Of a stretch of 12,991 nucleotides of DNA, positions 1-5,344 are shown piece after piece. The stretch comes from Kiritimatiellia bacterium. Its GTDB lineage: Bacteria; Verrucomicrobiota; Kiritimatiellia; CAIQIC01; Lenti-01. Position numbers and translations under genes: made by a program. The stretch spans positions 1 to 12,991 of the forward strand of contig JAHDSS010000524.1 of the NCBI GenBank assembly GCA_018432565.1. The letters are read 5' to 3'. Below the pieces are notes generated by a model, which saw nothing but the letters and a program-made list of their open reading frames with translations, was not told the origin of the DNA and searched no databases. How positions within the stretch are numbered: the first letter of the stretch is position 1; each line of letters starts with the position of its first letter.

Positions 1-20
1 CGATCCGCGTTATCCCGCCT

Positions 21-35
21 CTGTAGCTGCGCTCC
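21..35 (+). repeat. Truncated left end of the two-hairpin repeat
   Basis: These 15 bases match the first 14 bases of the full repeat units at 38, 123, 5081 and 5172 and then break off. They are preceded at 1-19 by a flank that recurs at 104-122 with 17 of 19 identical bases, directly ahead of the next full unit. The arrangement looks like a decayed unit of a small tandem array. Confidence 0.6.
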
Positions 36-37
36 CC

Positions 38-102
38 CTGTAGCTGCGCTCGCTGAGCGCGGCTTCTTCCCGATCCGACGCGCCCAGCGGGCGCATCTAC
101 AA
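38..102 (+). repeat. Two-hairpin palindromic repeat, copy 1 (short variant)
   Basis: This copy is about 65 bases long. It starts with CTGTAGCTGCGC and ends with GCGCATCTACAA, which are inverted repeats with few mismatches. Inside are two compact hairpins, GCGCTC-GCT-GAGCGC and GCGCCC-AGC-GGGCGC, joined by a linker shorter than in the other copies. The final base differs (A instead of G), so the closing stem loses its outermost pair. It is non-coding, although its reading frames happen to be open. It resembles REP/MITE-type dispersed palindromes in architecture, but I do not recognise the family. Confidence 0.8.
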
Positions 103-122
103 TCGATCCGCGTTGTTCCGCC

Positions 123-192
123 CTGTAGCTGCGCTCGTTGAGCGCGGCGGCTGTTCGTTCCGATCCAACGCGCCCAGCGGGCGCATCTACAG
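123..192 (+). repeat. Two-hairpin palindromic repeat, copy 2
   Basis: A full 70-base unit. The ends CTGTAGCTGCGC and GCGCATCTACAG pair over 11 of 12 positions. Internal hairpins are GCGCTC-GTT-GAGCGC and GCGCCC-AGC-GGGCGC, so the unit can fold as a closing stem with two arms. It lies 20 bases after copy 1, in the same orientation, and ends only two bases before the terminator T-tract of the PEP-CTERM gene. Confidence 0.85.
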
Positions 193-193
193 C

Positions 194-221
194 AAAAAAG
201 AGCGGCCCGAAGGCCGCTCTT
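194..221 (-). terminator. Intrinsic terminator of the PEP-CTERM gene
   Basis: Read on the minus strand there is a perfect 10-bp stem, AAGAGCGGCC / GGCCGCTCTT, closed by a TTCG tetraloop and followed by a run of six T. The stop codon of the PEP-CTERM gene is about 22 bases upstream. Stem, stable tetraloop, U-tract and position all fit a rho-independent terminator acting on minus-strand transcription. Confidence 0.88.
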
Positions 222-243
222 GTCATCATCCCTTGCGGGGTGA

Positions 244-918
244 TTATTTCTTCATCTTGCGGCGGAGGACCATCGCCAAGGCGCCGAGGCCCAGCAGGCC
301 CATCGTCGCGGGCTCCGGAACCGACTGCGTCGTGCCGTTGATCACGATGGACTGGTCGGCCGGCGTCGCGCTGCTGCTGCCCGAGAAGCCCCAGGTACCG
401 CCCGCGACGGTCGGCGAGGCATAGTAGCGCAGGGTGATGTTAGTGCCGGTCGTATCGTCCACGTTCCAAGACATCGCGTTGTTGTTGGCCGTGGTGGTGG
501 CAGTAATGATCCAGCCATAGGCGCCGCCATCGACGCTGGCTGCCCAACGATCCTCGCCGCCGACGCCCGTGCCGGAACCGGCCACGCGCCCCGTGATGGT
601 CTCGATGGTCATTTCATAGTCGGTATCCGCGACCAGCGCGATTTGGACGTAGCCCGCATCGGACAGGTTGGGAGCGGTGATGCCCCAATACGTGCCGTTG
701 GACCGCAGGTTGTTGCCCGAGGAGGTGGCCGTCAGGCCCGCGCTGAGGCTCAGCGAAGCCGACGCGATGTGCGCATCGAGGTTCGCGCCGGCCAGCGGCA
801 TCGCGCCACTCCACTGCGTGGAGTTGCTGCCGTAGAAATTCCACGTGGCGAGAATGTCAGCCTGGGCCACGGCGGCAACCGCCAGAATGGCCAATGCGAT
901 CAATAACTTCTTCATCAT
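244..918 (-). CDS. PEP-CTERM sorting domain-containing secreted protein
   Basis: This 224-residue protein begins with a clear signal peptide (MMKKLLIAL..., likely cleavage after AVAQA at residue 20). It ends with a classic PEP-CTERM anchor: VPEPAT at 200-205, a hydrophobic segment at about 206-218, and the basic tail RRKMKK. In characterised families this tripartite tail is recognised by an exosortase, which removes it and releases or attaches the protein at the outer surface, often together with exopolysaccharide. The middle is Ser/Thr/Asn/Gly rich and probably beta-structured; I recognise no catalytic motif. It contains five N-X-S/T tripeptides (N32, N74, N84, N160, N194), relevant only if nearby STT3-like enzymes use them. 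The ATG at 918 is chosen over the in-frame ATG at 939 because AGGAG at 928-924 sits 5 bases before it. It has its own promoter and terminator, so it is likely monocistronic. No exosortase gene is in the window. Confidence 0.93.
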   Translation of the reverse strand: MMKKLLIALAILAVAAVAQADILATWNFYGSNSTQWSGAMPLAGANLDAHIASASLSLSAGLTATSSGNNLRSNGTYWGITAPNLSDAGYVQIALVADTDYEMTIETITGRVAGSGTGVGGEDRWAASVDGGAYGWIITATTTANNNAMSWNVDDTTGTNITLRYYASPTVAGGTWGFSGSSSATPADQSIVINGTTQSVPEPATMGLLGLGALAMVLRRKMKK

Positions 919-921
919 CGT

Positions 922-928
922 CTCTCCT
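922..928 (-). promoter_or_regulatory. Ribosome binding site that fixes the PEP-CTERM start
   Basis: On the minus strand AGGAGAG lies just upstream of ATGATGAAG, with 5 bases between AGGAG and the ATG at 918. It falls inside the longer open frame starting at 939, so it argues for initiation at 918. Confidence 0.75.
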
Positions 929-989
929 GTTTGGTTCATTTATTTTAAAACATCCGGGAAGAGCAAGCCCTTCTCCAATCTGTACGTCG

Positions 990-1019
990 TTTATAGTACA
1001 TTCGTCGCCTGCCTGTAAA
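990..1019 (-). promoter_or_regulatory. Putative sigma-70-type promoter for the PEP-CTERM gene
   Basis: Read on the minus strand, TTTACA (1019-1014) and TATAAA (995-990) each match 5 of 6 consensus positions and are 18 bases apart. Transcription would begin near 983 and give a leader of about 65 bases before the ATG at 918. The region is AT-rich against a GC-rich background, which supports a promoter. Confidence 0.5.
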
Positions 1020-1022
1020 GGG

Positions 1023-1037
1023 AAAAGTTGAACTTTT
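1023..1037. promoter_or_regulatory. 15-base palindrome next to the promoter, possible operator
   Basis: AAAAGTT-G-AACTTTT is a perfect 7+7 inverted repeat around one base. It sits 3 bases upstream of the putative -35 box of the PEP-CTERM promoter (minus-strand direction). The one-base centre makes an RNA hairpin poor, so a protein binding site is the more natural reading. An AT-rich UP-like element is the alternative. A second small palindrome, GAATTC-GCG-GAATTC, is at 1060-1074 and has no T-tract. Confidence 0.3.
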
Positions 1038-1124
1038 TTTATAAGCGTTTTACCCGCGGGAATTCGCGGAATTCTGAGGACGACGACGCCATATCGGAAA
1101 AATAATTTGCGCTCAACCACTTCC

Positions 1125-2864
1125 TCATTCCCGATAAGGCCGTCCTTCCCGGAACAGCGCCATCCGCGACCGCACCCGTTCCGCCAGCGCAACATCCCCG
1201 GAGGCCCGGGCCAATTCCAAGGCCTTTTCGGCGGCTTCGATGGCGCCGGTATAATCGCCGGCGTTGGCGCGGGCCACCGCCAGGGTGTTCCAGACCGTCG
1301 CCTTGCCGGATTCGGGCGCCGCCCGCACCGCGCGCTCCGCCCAATCCAATGCCTCGCCGGCATGCTCCGCGCCGTCGGGGGCCATGGCCAGCAGCCACGC
1401 CACGTTGTTCATGGCCTCCCATTGTTTGGGATCCTGCGCCGCGATTCGATACTCGGCCAGCGCCTCTTTTTTGAGCCCCTGCCGGAGATTCACGTTGCCC
1501 AGTGAATGCCGCGCGCCACCATCCATCGGACGGTGACGGAGGACCTTTTTCAGATGGAATTCCGCCTGTTCCCACTGCCCCTGCATCCCGTACCAGGTCC
1601 CGAGATTCCCGTGGGCCAGCAGATTGTTTTCGGTGACGGCCAACGCCCGGCCGAACAGGCTTTCGTTGGTCCGCCAGAACGCCGTTTGCCGGCGGGCGCC
1701 CAGCGCCAGCGCCAAGACCAGCGCCGCCGCCGCCGTCCCCGCCGCCCGCGGCAGCCATCGCCGTTGCGCGCCGGCCCGGCGAACGATTTCGTCCACGCTC
1801 CAGACCGCGGCCAGGATCAAGCCGACGTGGGGCAGATAGGTGTAGCGGTCCGCCCACGATTGCCGCCCGACCTGCACCAGCCCGATCATCGGCACCAGCG
1901 TCCCCAGAAACCAGCATCCGCCGAGCGTCCACCACGGCCGCCGCCGCCGCTGCGCGGCGGCGAAGAAGCTCAGCCCCAACACGACGGCGGCCGCCGCCGC
2001 GATCCGCCAACCGGCATGGCCGCCGTCCGGATAAGGATAGAGGACCGCCAGCCCCGACGGCCAAACCAGCAGGCGGACGTATTCCGCGTAGGCCACCAGC
2101 GCGTTGGCAACGCGCGTGCCCGGCGGCAGCAGATCGAGCGACCCCACCGCGCCGCCGTGCCGCTGCACGAGAAAGGTCGCAACGGACGACGCCAGCGCCA
2201 GCGCGAACAACGGTCCTTTTTCCAGAATCAACCGGACGGCCGCGCCCCGCTTCCAGCGGGCCAGCGGCCAAACGTCCAGCAACAACAGCAGGAACGGCAG
2301 CGTCACCCACGTCGGCTTGGCCATCAGGCTCAAGGCGAATCCGCCCGCCGTCCAGAGCAACCGCGCCGGCGAACGGCCGGCATAGGCCCACAGCGCCGCC
2401 AACCCGAACGTCGCGGCCAGCACGTCCTTGCGTTCCGAAATCCAGACCACGCTTTCCGCCCGCAGCGGATGGACGCACCACAGCGCCGCCACCCACCACG
2501 CGAGCGCGCCGCGCCCCGTCAGCCGGCGCAAGACGAAAAACAGCAACCCCGCGTTCATGGCGTGCAGCCAGACGTTGACGGCGTGGTGGGCCCGGGCATC
2601 CAGGCCGAACAGTTCGACGTCCGCCATGTGCGCCAACCACGTCAACGGGTGCCAGTTGGCGGCATGGCCGGTCGTGAACGCCCACCGGACGCCGGCGGCC
2701 GTCCAGCCGCGGGCCACTGCCGGATTTTCAAACACGTACTGGTCGTCGTCGAAATAGACGAAACCGCATTGCAAAGCCCCGCCGAACGCACCCCAGACCA
2801 GAGCCAGAAGCAGCAGGACGGCGGCGGGAGTTTTCCAATCCGGCAGCGGAAGCGGTTTTGCCAT
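1125..2864 (-). CDS. TMTC-like GT-C membrane protein with C-terminal TPRs
   Basis: This 579-residue protein has about ten hydrophobic segments over roughly the first 390 residues, then a soluble tetratricopeptide region from about 405 to the end. Family signatures are clear: YFDDDQY at 37-43 in the first extracytoplasmic loop, where GT-C enzymes carry acidic catalytic or metal-binding residues, WHPLTWLAHM at 71-80, HPLRAESVVWISERKDV at 132-148 and DRYTYLP at 339-345. It ends GRPYRE, typical of this bacterial family. Eukaryotic TMTC1-4 relatives are protein O-mannosyltransferases using lipid-linked mannose; the bacterial members are mostly uncharacterised, so glycosyl transfer at the outer face of the membrane is inference. 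The ATG at 2864 is preceded by GGGGAG 11 bases upstream. The gene is divergent from an STT3-like gene, 105 bases apart, and is paralogous to the protein at 9377-11470. Confidence 0.92.
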   Translation of the reverse strand: MAKPLPLPDWKTPAAVLLLLALVWGAFGGALQCGFVYFDDDQYVFENPAVARGWTAAGVRWAFTTGHAANWHPLTWLAHMADVELFGLDARAHHAVNVWLHAMNAGLLFFVLRRLTGRGALAWWVAALWCVHPLRAESVVWISERKDVLAATFGLAALWAYAGRSPARLLWTAGGFALSLMAKPTWVTLPFLLLLLDVWPLARWKRGAAVRLILEKGPLFALALASSVATFLVQRHGGAVGSLDLLPPGTRVANALVAYAEYVRLLVWPSGLAVLYPYPDGGHAGWRIAAAAAVVLGLSFFAAAQRRRRPWWTLGGCWFLGTLVPMIGLVQVGRQSWADRYTYLPHVGLILAAVWSVDEIVRRAGAQRRWLPRAAGTAAAALVLALALGARRQTAFWRTNESLFGRALAVTENNLLAHGNLGTWYGMQGQWEQAEFHLKKVLRHRPMDGGARHSLGNVNLRQGLKKEALAEYRIAAQDPKQWEAMNNVAWLLAMAPDGAEHAGEALDWAERAVRAAPESGKATVWNTLAVARANAGDYTGAIEAAEKALELARASGDVALAERVRSRMALFREGRPYRE

Positions 2865-2872
2865 GGAGCCGC

Positions 2873-2901
2873 ATTCTCCCCGACGCGTCCGGCGGCGTCA
2901 A
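2873..2901 (-). promoter_or_regulatory. Putative promoter of the TMTC-like gene
   Basis: On the minus strand TTGACG (2901-2896, 5 of 6 matches) and GAGAAT (2878-2873, 4 of 6) are 17 bases apart. The -10 box ends only 8 bases before the ATG, so the transcript would be leaderless or nearly so. The GGGGAG that could serve as a ribosome binding site overlaps the -10 box. These two readings exclude each other, hence the modest confidence. Confidence 0.35.
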
Positions 2902-2969
2902 GAAACCATCCCGGTCTTCTCCGCCTTTCCCCTGTACGCCGCGCGGAAGGTTGCGCTAAGGTATGGACC

Positions 2970-5024
2970 ATGTCGCGCACGCCATTCAACCGTTGCCATC
3001 TGCTCGCGGGCCTGGGCCTGCTGTTGCTGGCCCTTTGGCACGGCGGCTCGCTGTGGGCCATCGACCGCGGAATCCGGAACGTGGAAGCCCACGCGACGAT
3101 GACGCCCCCGACGCCGACGGCGGAAGAGCCCTGGCGGGCCATGCGTTTCTTCGGCGATCCCGACGCCTATTACTGGTTGGCCTACGCCCGGGACCTGCGC
3201 GCTTCCGGACATTTCCGGGTGCGCCGCACCGTGGCCGACAACGCGCCGTATGGACGCGAGGTGCATTGGGCCCAGTTGCCCATCTGGAGCCTCGCGGGCC
3301 TTTCCGCCCTCTATGAGCGTCTGGGCGGCCTGCCGGCGCCGCTCGCCCTCGAATGGGCCGGCCGCACGCTCATGCCGCTGCTGGGCTTCGTCTTCTTCTC
3401 GGCGGTCCTGTGGCTCCTGAAATCGCGCCTGGATCCGCCGGCGCTCCTGCTGGCCGTCCTCGCGATGGCCTGTACGTGCCACTACGAATTCCACCCGTTG
3501 CGGCCGGACCACCACGGTTTCCAGATCGCCTTCGCCACGGGTTGCCTGATCTTCCTGCTGCGCGGCGGGCTCGGCTGGGTCCGCCGGGCGGATGGCGGCG
3601 GCGCAACAAGCCGTCTGTTGCCCCCGCCCGCCGCCGCCCGCCGCGAATTCGTGGCCGCCGGCGTTTGCGCCGGGTTGGCGCTCTGGCTGGGAGCCACCGT
3701 TTTTGCGTTCATCCTGCTGGCCATGGCGGCCGGTTTGGCGCTCAACCTGCTGCTGGCGGGCGGCGAAACTCCCGAACACGCGCGGCCGGAACCGGATTTG
3801 TTCCGCTGGTGGGGCGCGACGGGAGCGGCGACGGCGCTCCTGCTGTACGCGGTGGAGTATGCCCCGCACCATTTCGCGATGCGGCTGGAGGTCAACCATC
3901 CGCTGTATGCCCTCTGGTTCCTGGGCACGGCCGAATGCCTGCGCGCGCTCGCCCGGTGGAAGACAAACCGCGGCGCCTTTCGTTTCCGGGACGGCTTGTG
4001 CGCCGGTCTCGGCTTCTGGGCCGCCGCGAGCTTGCCGCTGCTGGTCTTGTTCGGTCCCGCGGCCTGGTATTTGCCGCGCGCCGCGCTGCTGCTGCGTCTC
4101 CACGCCCGCGTCATCACGGAATTCCTGTCGCCTCTGCAACCCAACGCGATCGGAGTTTACCTGCGGGATCCGCTGCTGGCCCAGGGCGTCTTGGCACTGG
4201 GCTGTGCGCTGTTCCTGCTGGGTGGCCGCCGGCTCCCGTTCGAGTACCGCGGATTCCTGCGGGTCCTGGCGGTCGCCACCGGCGGCGTTTTCCTGTTGTT
4301 TTGCTGGCAGGGCCGCTGGGTGCAATTCCTGCCGCCGTTCTTCCTGCTGCTGGCGGCGGTCGGATTGACGGCCTTGCGCCAACCGAACGCGAGGCTGGCT
4401 CCCCGCGCGCGACTCCCGCTGACGGCGCTGCTGACGATCATGCTGCTGCTGCAGACCGCCCAAGCCGCCCGGGTTCACGTGAGATTGGCGAGCCGCATGC
4501 TGCGCGTCGAGCAAATGGACGCCCTCTGGAACCGCTACATGCTGCAACGCAACATGCTGTTGCAATTGAAAACCGTCAGCAACGGTCGTCCCTTGCGGCT
4601 GGTCCTGCCGGTGGAAATGGCGCCTGCCGCCTACTATTTCGGCGTCGGCGATTCCATCGGATCCCTCTACTGGGAAAATCTCGCCGGTCTGACCGCGGCC
4701 TCCGAATTCCTGGCCGCCCCCATGCCGGGAGCACGCGCGCGGGAAATCGCCCGCGAGCGCGCCATCACCCACGTCGTCTCCCTGCGCACGCCCGAAGAGG
4801 CCGCCATGAGCTGTTTTTTGCTGGCCGGCCGCGACGACCCTGCGACGACCGCCGCCACGCTGGGCTACGCCATGGCCCAAGGCGGGACGGGATTGCCCGA
4901 CTGGGCAGCCCCCGACTATCACCTGCAATTGGCCGCCACCAAACCTCTTCATGTGTTTGTTCCCGCCGCCGGACGCTGGATCCCCCTCAAGGCCGATGGA
5001 AGAATCTACCGCCTCCAGCCCTGA
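2970..5024 (+). CDS. STT3-like GT-C membrane glycosyltransferase (first copy)
   Basis: This is a 684-residue polytopic membrane protein with about a dozen hydrophobic segments up to residue 500, then a soluble C-terminal domain of about 185 residues. The first external loop carries FGDPDAYYW at 61-69, an Asp-x-Asp pair (D63, D65) placed like the catalytic acidic residues of oligosaccharyltransferase STT3/PglB/AglB. Further blocks are DNAPYGREVHW at 90-100, RPDHHG at 178-183, EYAPHHFAMRLEVNHPLY at 296-313, and YWEN at 567-570 in the C-terminal domain. All recur at equivalent positions in the protein at 7252-9372, so the two are paralogues. I do not find the canonical WWDYG motif. The role is probably transfer of a lipid-linked glycan outside the membrane; other GT-C sugar transferases (ArnT/PMT type) cannot be excluded. 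The frame is open far upstream, but ATG 2970 is chosen because AAGG lies 8 bases before it, a signal-anchor-like helix follows, and the upstream stretch is antisense to the TMTC-like gene. Confidence 0.9.
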   Translation: MSRTPFNRCHLLAGLGLLLLALWHGGSLWAIDRGIRNVEAHATMTPPTPTAEEPWRAMRFFGDPDAYYWLAYARDLRASGHFRVRRTVADNAPYGREVHWAQLPIWSLAGLSALYERLGGLPAPLALEWAGRTLMPLLGFVFFSAVLWLLKSRLDPPALLLAVLAMACTCHYEFHPLRPDHHGFQIAFATGCLIFLLRGGLGWVRRADGGGATSRLLPPPAAARREFVAAGVCAGLALWLGATVFAFILLAMAAGLALNLLLAGGETPEHARPEPDLFRWWGATGAATALLLYAVEYAPHHFAMRLEVNHPLYALWFLGTAECLRALARWKTNRGAFRFRDGLCAGLGFWAAASLPLLVLFGPAAWYLPRAALLLRLHARVITEFLSPLQPNAIGVYLRDPLLAQGVLALGCALFLLGGRRLPFEYRGFLRVLAVATGGVFLLFCWQGRWVQFLPPFFLLLAAVGLTALRQPNARLAPRARLPLTALLTIMLLLQTAQAARVHVRLASRMLRVEQMDALWNRYMLQRNMLLQLKTVSNGRPLRLVLPVEMAPAAYYFGVGDSIGSLYWENLAGLTAASEFLAAPMPGARAREIARERAITHVVSLRTPEEAAMSCFLLAGRDDPATTAATLGYAMAQGGTGLPDWAAPDYHLQLAATKPLHVFVPAAGRWIPLKADGRIYRLQP

Positions 5025-5080
5025 ACAAACGATGTTTGAAGCCATGTGGGATCCCGAATGCCGCCGCTGTCATCGCGTTG

Positions 5081-5152
5081 CTGTAGCTGCGCTCGTTGAG
5101 CGCGGCGGCTGTTGGGCCCCCGACCCGACGCGCCCAGCGGGCGCATCTACAG
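5081..5152 (+). repeat. Two-hairpin palindromic repeat, copy 3
   Basis: A full 72-base unit with ends CTGTAGCTGCGC and GCGCATCTACAG. Both internal hairpins, GCGCTC-GTT-GAGCGC and GCGCCC-AGC-GGGCGC, are intact. It differs from copy 2 only in the linker between the arms. Orientation is the same as in the other copies, and copy 4 follows after 19 bases. Confidence 0.85.
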
Positions 5153-5171
5153 CCGAACCATTCAACGCCTT

Positions 5172-5243
5172 CTGTAGCTGCGCTCGTTGAGCGCGGCGGC
5201 TGTTGGTCCCCCGATCCGACGCGCCCAGCGGGCGCATTTACAG
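5172..5243 (+). repeat. Two-hairpin palindromic repeat, copy 4
   Basis: A full 72-base unit, nearly identical to copy 3. One change lies in the right arm (GCGCATTTACAG instead of GCGCATCTACAG); it turns a G-C pair of the closing stem into a G-T/U wobble and so keeps pairing in RNA. The unit ends about 100 bases before the start of the beta-helix gene. Confidence 0.85.
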
Positions 5244-5344
5244 CCGGGAAGTTTCAGCTGCGGATTTCGCGGATGCCACGGATTTGAACTATGGTGTTTT
5301 GAATCCAGAATATAAACCTTGTGCATCCGACCGCCTTATCCAGT

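Larger units (their letters stand above)
5025..5344. other. Intergenic region with a repeat doublet and leader of the downstream operon
   Basis: About 320 bases without a gene. It opens with a weak 5-bp stem, CAAAC-GAT-GTTTG (5027-5039), with no T-tract, so I do not call a terminator. Two full two-hairpin repeats follow (5081-5152, 5172-5243). The last 100 bases are AT-richer. They hold a -10-like TATAAA at 5311-5316 with only weak -35 candidates; TTGAAC at 5284-5289 is 21 bases away, too far. If TATAAA is used, transcription would begin near 5323, after the GTG at 5321 and before the ATG codons at 5345 and 5357. Confidence 0.55.

Noticed and set aside
1..192. CRISPR array
   Set aside because: Units are about 70 bases with internal hairpins, spacers are about 20 bases and partly repeated, and no cas genes are near.
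1039..2685. Second minus-strand open frame overlapping the TMTC-like gene
   Set aside because: Gly/Arg/Ala low-complexity translation in another frame of a gene with clear motifs.
1506..2969. Long plus-strand open frame running into the first STT3-like gene
   Set aside because: It is antisense to the TMTC-like gene, its translation is low-complexity Pro/Arg/Gln-rich, and the real domain begins at ATG 2970. It is a by-product of GC-rich codon structure.
5027..5039. Terminator after the first STT3-like gene
   Set aside because: The stem CAAAC-GAT-GTTTG is only 5 bp with no T-tract.
2898..5045. Minus-strand open frame of 715 codons opposite the first STT3-like gene
   Set aside because: The translation is Gln/Arg/Gly-rich with no membrane segments or motifs; the plus strand carries the conserved family motifs.
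5096..5287. Short open frames through the two-hairpin repeats (products containing VAALVERGGC)
   Set aside because: They recur only because the repeat DNA recurs and lacks stops; no ribosome binding site and no independent conservation.
5254..5290. Possible extra repeat (CGGATTTCGCGGATGCCACGGATT), similar in flavour to the CGCGGAATTC stretch near 1066
   Set aside because: Similarity is short and built from CGGAT/CGCGG words; I cannot show it is more than chance within this window.
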